DNA from: Helicobacteraceae bacterium
GTDB taxonomy: Bacteria > Campylobacterota > Campylobacteria > Campylobacterales > Sulfurimonadaceae
Direction: 5' to 3'
Assembly: GCA_026988515.1 (NCBI GenBank)
Contig: JALSLA010000040.1
Span: forward strand, 1 to 56,067
DNA length: 56,067 bases
Both the position numbers and the translations under genes were made by a program. Of the stretch, positions 8,793 through 18,463 are shown in pieces. The first letter of the stretch is position 1, and the number at the start of each line of letters is the position of its first letter. A model generated the notes under the pieces. The model made no database searches. It saw only the letters and a program-made list of their open reading frames with translations, and was not told the origin of the DNA.

Positions 8793-10285
8793 AGCTGTTT
8801 TTGATCTTTCTGTGCAGCGTGATGCTTCTAGCGGCCTCTGAACACTCTTGTGACGAGACACTTTTTACCTTTGACGTCACCCCGCAAAGCGGTAATGTAC
8901 GTATTATCGATATTGTTGAAAATGTCGCACATGAGTGCCGTTTTTCCGTTAGAATCACTGATGATGAAGCCAAAAAAGTACTCAATACGCCGCTCTTTCT
9001 GGTACACATTAAAGACTATACTTTAGACAATATTTTTGATTTTCTCTTTACTCAGCACAATATGTTCTATACTTTTGATGCCGTTAAAAATGTCTTAACA
9101 CTCTCCTACCTTGAAACCCGATCTTTTATTATTGATTATGTCAATTTAACCGAGCACTCTACCGACTCGACCAAAACCATTACCGTAGGTGCTGCCTCAA
9201 TGTCCAATAACAATAGTCAAAACGGCTCACAGAATCGCAGCAACAATACACAGCAACGTTCAAGCAATGCCGACTACACGACAGTCATTTCCAAATCAAA
9301 ATTCGAGTTTTGGGACAAACTCAGCCATGAGATCGACACCATCTTGTCACGTGACGGCGACATCATGCAGATTGAAAGCAAGTCAATCATTAATCGTGAA
9401 GCCGGTATTGTTACCATCACCGGTACCAAAGATCAGATTGATCGAATCAGCAGTTATCTTGAAAAAGTCAAAGGCCGCCTGCACAAACAGGTGATGCTTG
9501 AGACCAAAGTATTTGAACTGCGCTACAGCAACAAAGAGAGTACCGGTGTGGATTGGAGCAAATTCAACCTCTCTCTTAAGGGTGATACCAAGAACCTCTT
9601 TACCAACAGTGCCAATGACTCCGGCTACTCCTTCAGCTATCAATTCTCTATGGACGGATTGATTGATTTTTTAAATCAATACGGTCATTTGAGTGTTCTC
9701 TCGACTCCTAAAATTTTAACACTCAACAATCAACCCGCTGTCATTAACGTCGGCAATCAAATTAACTACCGCTACGAAACCGGCAGTGTCAGTGCCACCA
9801 ATGTCGGAGCCTCTACGACCAATACCTATTTGATGAGTTCGGTATTTATTGGACTGACACTCAATATTGTGCCTGAAATTACCGATGACGGTTTTGTCAT
9901 TTTACGTATCAACCCCGTTATCAGCGAAGAGCTGGACGAGAGTGATCGTCTCAACACGGACAACCCTAACAGCGGTGTCGATGCCAACGGCATTCGTATT
10001 ATGCCGCCCGATATTAAGATTAAGCAGCTCTCTTCCATTGTTAAAGCTAAAAACGGCAGCCGTGTCGTCATCGGCGGGCTCATCTCAACCACCAAACAGG
10101 ACATTGACACCTCCATTCCGCTTTTAAGCGCTCTTCCCGTATTAGGCGGACTGTTTCAGCACAACAGCAAAGAGAGTTTCAAAACCGAACTCATCATTGT
10201 AGTTACACCTAAAATTATTGACTATAACAACTTTCCTTCCATCGACAACATTGAAGACCTTCTTGAGGAGTCACTGCATGAGTAG
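8789..10285 (+). CDS. mshL: MshL-like outer-membrane secretin
   Basis: 498 residues with a signal peptide (1-16), an N-terminal secretin domain (about 35-115), an Asn/Ser/Gln-rich linker (about 130-160), and a conserved C-terminal secretin domain (about 270-480). The latter includes VLSTPKILTLNNQPAVINVG and the closing VVIGGLI and ELIIVVTPKII stretches typical of GspD/PilQ/MshL. It forms the ring through which the pilus or pseudopilus crosses the outer membrane. A lipoprotein pilotin is not obvious nearby. Confidence 0.85.
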   Translation: MKLFLIFLCSVMLLAASEHSCDETLFTFDVTPQSGNVRIIDIVENVAHECRFSVRITDDEAKKVLNTPLFLVHIKDYTLDNIFDFLFTQHNMFYTFDAVKNVLTLSYLETRSFIIDYVNLTEHSTDSTKTITVGAASMSNNNSQNGSQNRSNNTQQRSSNADYTTVISKSKFEFWDKLSHEIDTILSRDGDIMQIESKSIINREAGIVTITGTKDQIDRISSYLEKVKGRLHKQVMLETKVFELRYSNKESTGVDWSKFNLSLKGDTKNLFTNSANDSGYSFSYQFSMDGLIDFLNQYGHLSVLSTPKILTLNNQPAVINVGNQINYRYETGSVSATNVGASTTNTYLMSSVFIGLTLNIVPEITDDGFVILRINPVISEELDESDRLNTDNPNSGVDANGIRIMPPDIKIKQLSSIVKAKNGSRVVIGGLISTTKQDIDTSIPLLSALPVLGGLFQHNSKESFKTELIIVVTPKIIDYNNFPSIDNIEDLLEESLHE

Positions 10286-11069
10286 TTTTCAAGAGGCATC
10301 GGCTATTTTCGACACAACATTTGACACTCAAGAGTATTTTGAGAGTTTAAGTGCCGAGTTTGCCAAAAACTCTCTTATTGAAAGTATTGAGTCACGGCAG
10401 ACCCCTTTGCTTTTTTTACTCGGCGAACCCGGTGTCGGAAAAACGTACCTGCTTCATATGCTGCAGCAGCGTTTTCCCGATACAACAATCCTTTTTGCTA
10501 CCGACCCCTTTTCGACTCCGGAAGCCTTATTGCATTTTTTGCTACAGGAACATGTTTCAGGAAACGAAACAACGCTGAGTCGTCTCAAAGAGTCTGCAAT
10601 TGCTCGGTTTAAAGAACAGAGCAATCATCTCATTATTATCGACGAAGCACAACTGCTCGATGAGCGTGTTTTAGAGTTTATTCGACTCCTTACCGATACC
10701 GGACATTTCTATTTTTTGCTCGCAATGCACCAAGAAGACGGTATGAAAATCGTTAAAAAACGTCATTTTGCATCACGAAATCACCGCGTAATTACGCTTG
10801 GAACACTTCAAAACAATGAAATTGAGCAATATATTCAAGCACAGCTGCTTGCCCATTCGCTGGGCAACCTAAGTGATCTGTTTCAAAATAAACAGATTCG
10901 TGCCATTGAACATTTTTCACAGGGAAATTTTCGACTGGTCAAGCAGATGCTCAAACATATATTTTCAATTATGGACTATGCCAAAAACCACGGTCACCCT
11001 CGGTATGCTACTCCTACATCCTGTGTTATCACCATGGCAGCTATTGATTTAGGAATTATTGATGCATAA
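10278..11069 (+). CDS. mshM: MshM/ExeA-like AAA ATPase
   Basis: 263 residues from the ATG at 10278, which overlaps the secretin gene by eight bases and follows GAGGAG; an upstream in-frame start lies inside the secretin gene. Walker A GEPGVGKTY at about 51-59 and Walker B LIIIDEAQLL at about 118-127 define an AAA domain of the ExeA/MshM family. In Aeromonas ExeA helps place the secretin in the cell wall. Here a peptidoglycan-binding tail is missing, which is the MshM form. Confidence 0.8.
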   Translation: MSSFQEASAIFDTTFDTQEYFESLSAEFAKNSLIESIESRQTPLLFLLGEPGVGKTYLLHMLQQRFPDTTILFATDPFSTPEALLHFLLQEHVSGNETTLSRLKESAIARFKEQSNHLIIIDEAQLLDERVLEFIRLLTDTGHFYFLLAMHQEDGMKIVKKRHFASRNHRVITLGTLQNNEIEQYIQAQLLAHSLGNLSDLFQNKQIRAIEHFSQGNFRLVKQMLKHIFSIMDYAKNHGHPRYATPTSCVITMAAIDLGIIDA

Positions 11070-11805
11070 CAGTTTTGAAACGCTTCAGCAACGATGCCGT
11101 CGCTACCGGATGCGACGCCTCCTCTCCAAAAGTATGATTTTACTTGTCAGCGTCGGACTTCTGGCAGTGGCAGTTTATGCTTACATGTATTTTTTCAATA
11201 AGATCCCCGCTACTGAAACAGCTGAAAAAGTCATTGTAAAAAGCAATGAAACTCTTGAGGCAAACCTGACATCCAAAGCCTCCCTGCCCGTTGCACTGCC
11301 GCCGGTAACAGCTGCTAAAGACATGAACTACAATTTACATGTAGATGCTGACTATATTCCACCCCGATCACCGAAAATTCCCAAAAAAGAGAGACAGGCA
11401 ACACCACTGAAAGAGACAGAACAACCGATCCCTTCCAAAGAGCCAATATCGGCAATGCCAACCAAACCGGTGCCGGCTCCGCCGAAATCCCTCTCCATGT
11501 CCGTTACAAAAATTGACACGCTTAAGGCAATGCAGCAGCTTTATACGAAAGAACCCAGCTATGCGCAAGCACTTAAAATTGCACAGACATACTACCGTAA
11601 CGGTCGCTATTCCAAAGCATCGCTCTGGGCAAAAAAAGCCAATATTTTAGATCGTGAACGTGCCGGTGCATGGATTCTTTATGCCAAATCGGAATATGCC
11701 AAAGGACACCGACAGCGTGCCGTTGAAATCTTGAGGCTCTATCTTGCCAATGCCCACTCTGATGAAGGCGATGCACTGCTTCGCCACTGGATGAAAGGAG
11801 AATAA
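11062..11805 (+). CDS. MshN-like TPR protein
   Basis: 247 residues starting at ATG 11062 (AGGAA upstream), overlapping mshM by eight bases. It has a basic N-terminus, one membrane helix (about 22-43), a Pro/Lys/Glu-rich linker across the periplasm (about 85-150), and tetratricopeptide-like helices (about 155-245; YAQALKIAQTYYRNGRYSKA). This is the MshN layout. Two TACATGTA palindromes occur within 160 bases (11182-11189 and 11336-11343). Confidence 0.65.
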   Translation: MHNSFETLQQRCRRYRMRRLLSKSMILLVSVGLLAVAVYAYMYFFNKIPATETAEKVIVKSNETLEANLTSKASLPVALPPVTAAKDMNYNLHVDADYIPPRSPKIPKKERQATPLKETEQPIPSKEPISAMPTKPVPAPPKSLSMSVTKIDTLKAMQQLYTKEPSYAQALKIAQTYYRNGRYSKASLWAKKANILDRERAGAWILYAKSEYAKGHRQRAVEILRLYLANAHSDEGDALLRHWMKGE

Positions 11806-11807
11806 CC

Positions 11808-12347
11808 ATGAAACAAATTCTGACACTGTTCCTGCTGTCTGCTGCAGTATATGCCACGCCCTATACTGACTTTTCCAAAGCCTACAAAGCAAAAGAGTAT
11901 ATTAAAGCGTGTCAAATCGGAAAAAAGCTATTTACCTACGAGCGTGATGAAAAATTCCTCTCGCTTATTGGGCATGCGTGCCTGCAAGCAGACTACATCG
12001 ATACGCTTGCCATGATTCAAAGCCGACTCAGAAGTTCTGCCGAAGCCCGGGAAAATGCCGTTGTCTTTGCTTCTATTTTATTGCAAAAGCGGTTGATTTA
12101 TCAGTATATGTACGACAATACGGATCTCTCGCGTTTGAGCCTTCCTATTGGTAAGCATCCGCTCTCATATGCTTTTGTTGCCATACGAGACGGCAATATC
12201 ACCCTCACATCCCAAACTCCCAAAGTCATTGAGTTTCAACACGACGGTATTCGCTACAAGCTCTATATTGACCGACAACAAAAAGGTAAAGTCATTATTG
12301 AAGCCCACCATACCGACAACACTACAACAATCCACAGGTACCTCTAA
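11808..12347 (+). CDS. Exported protein of unknown function in the pilus operon
   Basis: 179 residues: signal peptide (about 1-17, cut near VYATPYTD), then helical TPR-like sequence (KAYKAKEYIKACQIGKKLF) and a small beta-rich end. It lies two bases after mshN and overlaps mshE by one base (TAATG), so it belongs to the pilus operon. I do not recognise it as a standard Msh protein. It may be a periplasmic partner of MshN. Confidence 0.6.
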   Translation: MKQILTLFLLSAAVYATPYTDFSKAYKAKEYIKACQIGKKLFTYERDEKFLSLIGHACLQADYIDTLAMIQSRLRSSAEARENAVVFASILLQKRLIYQYMYDNTDLSRLSLPIGKHPLSYAFVAIRDGNITLTSQTPKVIEFQHDGIRYKLYIDRQQKGKVIIEAHHTDNTTTIHRYL

Positions 12348-14017
12348 TGATTAAACAAGTTGTACGCCTCGGCGATCTGTTAATCGACAAAGGACTCATT
12401 ACCCAAGAACAACTCATGCATGTCCTGAGCTTGCAAAAAGAGTCCAACTTTACCAAAAAACTGGGCGAATTGCTCATTCAAGAGGGCTATGTTACCTACA
12501 AAGAGATTGCCCGCGAGCTTTCGGCACAGCTCAACATTGAATTTATTGACATTTACGGCGAAGAACTCGACTTTAAACTCATTGCCCGATACCCGGTACA
12601 TGTCCTTGAAAATGCCGAAGCAATTCCGTTGCGTGAAGATGAGGAGTACATTCATATTGCCACATCCAATCCGTTAAACTATGATGTCTTGGAAGCGCTG
12701 GAACATATTGTTATTGCCAAGCCCATTAAGCTCTATCTTGCACTCGATGAAGATGTTCGTAATATTTTTCAGAGAATTGAGATAATTCAAAATACCAAAA
12801 CCATTGCCGAAGAGGTGAAACGCGAAATTTCCGATGAAGCCTATAAAAGCGACAGCGACGAAAGCGCGGTCATGCGTCTTATTACGCTCATTATTAAAGA
12901 TGCCATCATGCGTAATGCAAGCGATATTCACATTGAACCCGATGCACACGAAGTTTCGGTTCGCTGTCGCGTTGATGGGATCTTGCACGAAATTTTTGTT
13001 TTTGAACTGGCCATTTACAATGCGATTGCCTCCCGCATTAAAATTCTGGGAAATTTAGATATTTCCGAACGACGCAAAGCTCAAGACGGACGTTTTTCCA
13101 TGAAAATTGACCAAGGCATGTACGATTTTCGTCTCTCAACCACGCCTACCTTTTTCGGCGAATCAATTGTCATGCGAATTTTAGATCAGCAAAAAATACT
13201 GCTAAAGCTCACCGATTTAGGGATGGAAGAGAACAATTTGCATGTTTTTGAAAACATTATCAATTCCCCGTTTGGCATTGTTCTCATTACCGGCCCCACC
13301 GGAAGTGGTAAGACCACCACACTCTATGCGGCACTTAATGAAATTAAGAGCTTAGAAAACAAAATTTTAACGGTTGAAGATCCTATTGAATATCAGCTGC
13401 CTCTTGTACAGCAGGTACAGGTGAATGAGAAAGTCGGATTTAACTTTTTTGCCGCATTAAAATCCTTTTTACGTCAAGATCCCGATGTCATTATGGTAGG
13501 TGAAATTCGCGACATGGAGACCCTCAATGCTGCGGCACAAGCATCCTTGACAGGTCATTTGGTTTTCTCCACCCTTCATACCAACGACGCTCCGAGTGCC
13601 ATTAGCCGTATGGTACAGATGGGTCTTGAACCCTATCTAATTGCCGATTCACTTTTAGCCATTGTCGCACAGCGTCTGGTACGTAAAAACTGTGAATATT
13701 GTAAAAGTGAGTACAAACCTCATAAAAACCTCTTGGCCAAAGTCGCCCCTTATATTGATTCGAGTGCGCTCTTTTACAAAGGTAAAGGGTGTCCCAAATG
13801 CAATATGAGCGGCTACAGCGGACGTATTATGATTGTTGAAATTTTACAGGTTAACGATACCATCTCACTCATGATCTCCACCAATGCAAGCAAATTTGAA
13901 ATTGCCAAGAAGGCAGAAGAAGAAGGAATATTCACTCCGATGATTGCCGACGGTGTACACAAGGCACTTCAAGGAATCATCCCTCTTGAAGAGGTCATGC
14001 GGGTTACCAAAGGCTAA
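12347..14017 (+). CDS. mshE: MshE-type pilus assembly ATPase (GspE/PilB family)
   Basis: 556 residues. An N-terminal MshEN-type domain (about 1-150; RLGDLLIDKGLITQEQL), which in MshE can bind c-di-GMP, precedes a GspE/PilB ATPase core. Walker A is GPTGSGKTTT (about 316), the Walker B region is DPDVIMVGEIRD, and a His box is TGHLVFSTLHTNDA. A zinc tetracysteine (CEYC then CPKC, about 447-486) is present. It powers pilus extension from the cytoplasm. The HD-GYP gene at 54324 makes c-di-GMP control plausible, but that link is inference. No PilT-type retraction ATPase is in the window. Confidence 0.9.
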   Translation: MIKQVVRLGDLLIDKGLITQEQLMHVLSLQKESNFTKKLGELLIQEGYVTYKEIARELSAQLNIEFIDIYGEELDFKLIARYPVHVLENAEAIPLREDEEYIHIATSNPLNYDVLEALEHIVIAKPIKLYLALDEDVRNIFQRIEIIQNTKTIAEEVKREISDEAYKSDSDESAVMRLITLIIKDAIMRNASDIHIEPDAHEVSVRCRVDGILHEIFVFELAIYNAIASRIKILGNLDISERRKAQDGRFSMKIDQGMYDFRLSTTPTFFGESIVMRILDQQKILLKLTDLGMEENNLHVFENIINSPFGIVLITGPTGSGKTTTLYAALNEIKSLENKILTVEDPIEYQLPLVQQVQVNEKVGFNFFAALKSFLRQDPDVIMVGEIRDMETLNAAAQASLTGHLVFSTLHTNDAPSAISRMVQMGLEPYLIADSLLAIVAQRLVRKNCEYCKSEYKPHKNLLAKVAPYIDSSALFYKGKGCPKCNMSGYSGRIMIVEILQVNDTISLMISTNASKFEIAKKAEEEGIFTPMIADGVHKALQGIIPLEEVMRVTKG

Positions 14018-14020
14018 TGT

Positions 14021-15262
14021 GTGAAATTTTTTGAGATCTATTACCGTCACGGCAAACGGAAAAGTACGATTGTATTGGAAACTTCCAATAAACTCGATGC
14101 CATGCAAAAATTTCAAAAAATGGAACTGGGTGTTATTGTTACCGTGAAAGAGGTCTCCGAACCGCTGAAACTGAAGGTTCGCAAGCTTATTGAACAGCAG
14201 AACAATCCCATTAAGAACAAACGCATTCCGATTGAAAGCTACATTGCCGCACTGCGCCAACTCAGCGTTATGCTCGATGCGGGTATGCCTATCAATGTCT
14301 GTCTGGCAGAAGCAAACAAATCAACTCAAGAACCCATGCTCAAAGCAATCTTACAGCATGCAACCGAAGATATTGAAGGCGGCATCAGTCTTACTGATGC
14401 ACTCAAACCCTACGCTCCTCAATTGGGAAATCTGTCGATCTCTATGATTCATTTGGGAGAGCAGACCGGAACACTTGCCGAATCAATCACGCGACTTGCC
14501 GAGATTTTGCAAAATATTCATGACAACCGTGTCAAGCTCCGTAAAGCAACCCGATACCCGCTTATTACCATTGTGGCAATGATGATCGCCTTTACCATTG
14601 TCATTATCTTCGTTGTACCGCAATTTGAAGAACTGTTTCGCGAAAGTAATGCCGAACTGCCTTTTCCAACGCTACTGCTGCTCTGGACGGAAAACGCTTT
14701 AACGCACTATGGACCTTATATTGCTGTTGTCGGTCTCTTTTTTGCAGCGCTCTACTCCTACTTTTACAAAAAAAGTGCCGCATTGGCACTTCAAAGTGAC
14801 CGATGGCTTTTAAAGATCTATATTGTCGGTGCTGTCACCCGTTACGCCATGCTGGGACGCTTTGTCTATATTTTCAATGTTTTGGTTCATGCGGGCATTC
14901 CTATTGTTGATGCACTCAAAGCTGCCATAGGTGTTGTGGACAATCGCTACATGAAACAGCAGTTTTCCAAAATTACCGAAGCTGTAGAAGAGGGACGCTC
15001 CCTTCACAGCGGTTTTGAATCGTCAGAATTTTTTGAAAGCATGGTGTTGCAGATGCTAAAAGCCGGTGAAGATGCCGGCGCACTCAATACGATGCTCGAG
15101 AAAATTACAACATACTATAATGACAAGTATGATAACATTATTGACAATGTCTCTTCAATGATTGAACCCATTCTCATTGCCGCTATTGCGGGGTTTGTAC
15201 TCGTCTTAGCACTGGGTATCTTTTTGCCGATGTGGACCATGGCCGAAGCGATGGGAATGTAA
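14021..15262 (+). CDS. mshG: MshG-type pilus platform protein (GspF/PilC family)
   Basis: 413 residues from GTG 14021, three bases after the mshE stop; a nearby ATG is in another frame and soon stops. Two repeated GspF domains (about 70-195 and 275-400), each ending in hydrophobic segments, and a final membrane helix (about 380-405) identify the inner-membrane platform that passes motion from MshE to the growing pilus. Characteristic stretches are LSVMLDAGMPINVCLAEA and MLKAGEDAGALNTML. Confidence 0.88.
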   Translation: MKFFEIYYRHGKRKSTIVLETSNKLDAMQKFQKMELGVIVTVKEVSEPLKLKVRKLIEQQNNPIKNKRIPIESYIAALRQLSVMLDAGMPINVCLAEANKSTQEPMLKAILQHATEDIEGGISLTDALKPYAPQLGNLSISMIHLGEQTGTLAESITRLAEILQNIHDNRVKLRKATRYPLITIVAMMIAFTIVIIFVVPQFEELFRESNAELPFPTLLLLWTENALTHYGPYIAVVGLFFAALYSYFYKKSAALALQSDRWLLKIYIVGAVTRYAMLGRFVYIFNVLVHAGIPIVDALKAAIGVVDNRYMKQQFSKITEAVEEGRSLHSGFESSEFFESMVLQMLKAGEDAGALNTMLEKITTYYNDKYDNIIDNVSSMIEPILIAAIAGFVLVLALGIFLPMWTMAEAMGM

Positions 15263-15291
15263 TGAAACCGAATTTTTCTTAAGGCTCTATT

Positions 15292-15387
15292 ATGGAATAT
15301 GAAACCGGAACCCTTACCATTGCCGTCATCTCATCAATTGTTCTAGGATTCGCGTTGTGGATTATTCATAAGATTAATGAAATATAG
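15292..15387 (+). CDS. Predicted 31-residue single-pass membrane microprotein
   Basis: ATG 15292 to TAG 15387 encodes 31 residues with one hydrophobic helix (TLTIAVISSIVLGFALWII) and a polar tail (HKINEI). It lies 29 bases after mshG on the same strand, at the end of the pilus operon. The upstream TTAAGG is a usable but weak ribosome site. No family recognised. It could be a small stabilising subunit of the platform, or a chance ORF. Confidence 0.45.
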   Translation: MEYETGTLTIAVISSIVLGFALWIIHKINEI

Positions 15388-15404
15388 ATACAAATACCGT
15401 TCGA

Positions 15405-15851
15405 TCAGTCATCCACCAAGGTAAAGGTTCCGTTAGTGCTATCGTAAACCCAGTGTTTCGAGGTACACGGCTTCCCTGTCTTGCAGGTATTCACCCCTTT
15501 GGTATCGTTCGATGCAGGGCCCCAATATGACGTACCGCTCTGTGTCCATCCTATAGCAGAAGCATTTTTTAAGATAGCATCAAGAGGGTTACCCAAAGAG
15601 TCGGGAAAGCCGTTGCTGTTGAGATCGGCTTGCGTAATGGAGGCACCACAGGTAAAACTCCCTTCGTTAATAATCCACTCACCGTTACATGCATCAAGTG
15701 CTGCTTGAACCGATGCGGCGGTAGAGAGTTCTGCGGCAATTTTAGAGTTGTCGCTCAGCCCTGAAAACTTGGGAATGGCAACTGAAGCCAACACCCCAAT
15801 AATGACAATAGCAAAAATCAGCTCAATAAGGGTGAACGCTTTCGTCTTCAT
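15405..15851 (-). CDS. Type IV pilin (MshA/MshB-like)
   Basis: 148 residues on the strand opposite the pilus operon. The N-terminus MKTKAFTLIELIFAIVIIG has the prepilin leader, Glu5 and helix. Four cysteines could form two disulphides (CNGEW with FTCGA; NTCKT with KPCTS). Its start overlaps the stop of the upstream pilin gene by one base (TAATG), so the two pilins share a transcript. Confidence 0.8.
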   Translation of the reverse strand: MKTKAFTLIELIFAIVIIGVLASVAIPKFSGLSDNSKIAAELSTAASVQAALDACNGEWIINEGSFTCGASITQADLNSNGFPDSLGNPLDAILKNASAIGWTQSGTSYWGPASNDTKGVNTCKTGKPCTSKHWVYDSTNGTFTLVDD

Positions 15852-16294
15852 TAGAAGTCAATAACTTGACCCGTTGCACCGGAGTTGGTACATTTTGTCT
15901 GTGCTTTGGTGTCGTTAAAGTTGGCGCAGGTAATGACCGTCGTTATGGTTCGATTGGCGGCATTTAGCGTAATAGTAGCCGCATCGGAAGTACCGTTGTC
16001 TCGGTAGGCGTACGATCCGCCGCCCGCAGCTGACGTATAACTCCAGTTTTTACCGTTAATGGTGACCAAGTCACTCAGCTCTACGGTGGCGGATGTCTCC
16101 GCCTCATCCACGTCAACCACACTCAAGTAGGCTGACGGTGCCGCACTTTCAGTATCTTTGACAATTTTAATCACATTGTTGGCAACGGCGTTCTCTTTGA
16201 GGTTTTTAAACTTGGGAACCGCTACGGCTGCCAGCACTCCAATAATGACAATGACAAAAATCAATTCAATCAGTGTAAAACCGCTTCGTCTCAT
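15851..16294 (-). CDS. Type IV pilin (candidate major MshA-like pilin)
   Basis: 147 residues: leader MRRSG, then FTLIELIFVIVIIGVLAAVA and a beta-rich, Gly/Ser/Thr-rich body. A Cys pair near the end (TTVITCAN and TKCTN) fits the D-region loop of MSHA-type pilins. It is first in a two-gene unit with its own promoter region, transcribed toward the assembly operon. A separate promoter is usual for a major pilin needed in excess; that it is the major subunit is inference. Confidence 0.78.
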   Translation of the reverse strand: MRRSGFTLIELIFVIVIIGVLAAVAVPKFKNLKENAVANNVIKIVKDTESAAPSAYLSVVDVDEAETSATVELSDLVTINGKNWSYTSAAGGGSYAYRDNGTSDAATITLNAANRTITTVITCANFNDTKAQTKCTNSGATGQVIDF

Positions 16295-16330
16295 TTTTGC
16301 TACCTTTTTTTGTTAAATTTTAATGTTTTT

Positions 16331-16336
16331 AGTATA
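16331..16336 (-). promoter_or_regulatory. Possible -10 box of the pilin genes
   Basis: Read on the - strand this is TATACT, 37 bases upstream of the pilin start at 16294, in an AT-rich divergent intergenic region. No convincing -35 box is visible. Confidence 0.3.
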
Positions 16337-16438
16337 GATAAGTTGTAATTAAAACTACCTTAACTTGACTGTATATCGACACTTGTTTAAAATTCTTAAT
16401 GCCACTGTAAGCATATTTTCCTATGATGTCTTACAAAA

Positions 16439-16450
16439 TTTACATGTAAA
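16439..16450. repeat. Perfect TTTACATGTAAA palindrome (intergenic)
   Basis: Ends 11 bases before the ATG at 16462, so it takes the place where a ribosome site would sit. One of 21 copies of the TACATGTA core in the window; see findings. Confidence 0.9.
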
Positions 16451-16461
16451 AAGACGTAACC

Positions 16462-18372
16462 ATGCCTAACCGACTACAATACGAAGACTCCCCCTATTTA
16501 CAACAACATCAAAACAATCCGCTTGACTGGTACCCGTGGTGTGACGAAGCCTTTGAAAAAGCGCTTGAAGAGAACAAGCCTATTTTCATCTCTATCGGCT
16601 ACAGTGCTTGCCACTGGTGCCACGTGATGGAACATGAAGTGTTTGAGAACGAGCATGTTGCGGCATTTATGAATGCACATTTTATTAGCATTAAAGTAGA
16701 CCGTGAAGAGCGTCCCGATATTGACAAATATTACCAAGAGGTACACCTGTTGCTCAACCGCCGTCCCGGAGGCTGGCCGACTTCGATTTTTTGCACACCG
16801 CAAAATCAACCTATTTTTGCCGCTACCTACCTAAGTGTTGAAAGTCGCAACCAATCCATGGGTTTTGCCGAACTTACCAAGATCATTAGCACCAAAGTTC
16901 AGGAAAAAGACCCAAAACTTTACGAAAATGCCGAAGAGATTCAAGGGTTTTTAACCACAGCCACCCACCCCAAAGAGGCGACACGACTTAAACTTGAAAT
17001 TTCAAATACATTTTTACAGCAGTGCGAACACAATTTTGAAAACCGTTTCGGAGGCTTTAGCGTGCAGCCGAAATTCCCCCATACCTCTACTCTGACGGCA
17101 CTGAGTAATCTCTTTTTGCTTACTCAAGACGATACCGCCAAAACCATGGTCACCAAAACCCTGCATGCCATGCAGCGCGGCGGACTGTATGACCTCATAG
17201 ACGGCGGTTTTTGCCGTTACAGCGTCGATACAGCGTGGCTGGTACCGCATTTTGAAAAGATGACTTACGACAATGCCCTGCTCTGTTCACTTTACGCCAA
17301 AGCATTTCACATCTTTAATGATGACACATTCCGACGTACCGCCATTGAAACCGCAACATTTATGCTGGAGTTTATGAGCGAAGACCATCTCTTCTACTCT
17401 GCCAGTGATGCCGACAGTGACGGTGACGAAGGCAAATATTTTGTCTATGACTACCACGACACTTTGACACACTTGCAAGAACACGGTTTTAGCGCTAAAA
17501 AGAGTGAAGCGATTTTGGCACAATTAGGTATTACCCCCGAAGGTAATTTTGAAGGTCACTCTATTGTGCGTATTGATGACAACTCACGACCCGAATGGTT
17601 TGAGAACGTACAGCACCTGTTACGTAGCATACGCTCCAAACGCAACTATCCTTTCATTGATAAAAAAATACAGACCTCATGGAATGCCATGATGATTCAA
17701 GCGTTGTTTACATTAAGCAGCATCGAACCACGGTTCCAAGAGATTGCCGTGGCACATCTAAAAGCCCTGCTTCACACCATGCTGGTAGATGAGTGTCTCT
17801 ACCACTCCACTCTCATCCACAAATCTCCAAAAGTAAAAGCCTTTCTGGAAGATTATGCCTATTTGGGCGTCGCACTTATTAGTGCATACGAAGAGACATA
17901 TGATGAACATTATCTCATTGAAGCACAGAAAATGGCAAACCGTGCGCTGGAACAGTTTTACAACAACGGAATGTGGTATTTTAGCAAAGGGGAGTTTGAA
18001 ACCAAGGCCGACACAACCGACAGCTCTTACCCCGGCTCCGTCGGAGTTATTGTCGACTTGCTGCTCTCCTTAGGCTCTTTAGTCGATGAAAAATATCGCC
18101 GTTTTGCCTTTAAAACATTGGAATACTACTCGTACGATCTTGCTCGCCGTCCTATTAACGCACCCTATCTGTTTAATCAAATGATGCGTTACCTTAAAGA
18201 AGATCGCATTGTCAAAAGCAAATTACATGTAAAACAGGTATTGCGCTACCCTTTCAGCCTAAAACAATTTGATGCCGACGTAGAAGGTTATCTGGTCTGC
18301 GGCATGCAACACTGTTTTGCCCAAACATCACACAGCAGCGAACTGGATGCTTTGATTGACAAATCGCTTTAA
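16462..18372 (+). CDS. DUF255 thioredoxin-domain protein (YyaL/SPATA20 family)
   Basis: 636 residues. The N-terminal 160 residues are the conserved DUF255 thioredoxin fold with the redox pair CHWC at 50-53 and the family signatures NPLDWYPW and [13 protein letters not shown]. The rest is an alpha/alpha barrel like that of N-acylglucosamine epimerases. No signal peptide, so it should be cytoplasmic. The family is widespread and its substrate is unproven. Stands alone, with no operon partner. Confidence 0.88.
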   Translation: MPNRLQYEDSPYLQQHQNNPLDWYPWCDEAFEKALEENKPIFISIGYSACHWCHVMEHEVFENEHVAAFMNAHFISIKVDREERPDIDKYYQEVHLLLNRRPGGWPTSIFCTPQNQPIFAATYLSVESRNQSMGFAELTKIISTKVQEKDPKLYENAEEIQGFLTTATHPKEATRLKLEISNTFLQQCEHNFENRFGGFSVQPKFPHTSTLTALSNLFLLTQDDTAKTMVTKTLHAMQRGGLYDLIDGGFCRYSVDTAWLVPHFEKMTYDNALLCSLYAKAFHIFNDDTFRRTAIETATFMLEFMSEDHLFYSASDADSDGDEGKYFVYDYHDTLTHLQEHGFSAKKSEAILAQLGITPEGNFEGHSIVRIDDNSRPEWFENVQHLLRSIRSKRNYPFIDKKIQTSWNAMMIQALFTLSSIEPRFQEIAVAHLKALLHTMLVDECLYHSTLIHKSPKVKAFLEDYAYLGVALISAYEETYDEHYLIEAQKMANRALEQFYNNGMWYFSKGEFETKADTTDSSYPGSVGVIVDLLLSLGSLVDEKYRRFAFKTLEYYSYDLARRPINAPYLFNQMMRYLKEDRIVKSKLHVKQVLRYPFSLKQFDADVEGYLVCGMQHCFAQTSHSSELDALIDKSL

Positions 18373-18429
18373 TATTATGACGGATGGCACGGCAACATTG
18401 TTCACAACTCTTTTTAAACCTTTCTGTTT

Positions 18430-18435
18430 TATAAT
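18430..18435 (+). promoter_or_regulatory. Possible -10 box before ppk2
   Basis: TATAAT, 29 bases before the ATG at 18464, with a purine-rich ribosome site (AGGAAGAAGGAA, 18447-18458) between. No good -35 box. Confidence 0.35.
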
Positions 18436-18463
18436 AAACGTTATATAGGAAGAAGGAATATTT

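Noticed and set aside
9657-9675. ATTGATTTTTTAAATCAAT inverted repeat resembling an FNR site
   Set aside because: Half-site spacing is wrong for FNR and it lies inside the conserved secretin coding sequence (IDFLNQ).
18384-18402. TGGCAC...TTGTT resembling a sigma-54 promoter before ppk2
   Set aside because: The spacing between the GG and the expected GC does not fit, and the GC is absent.
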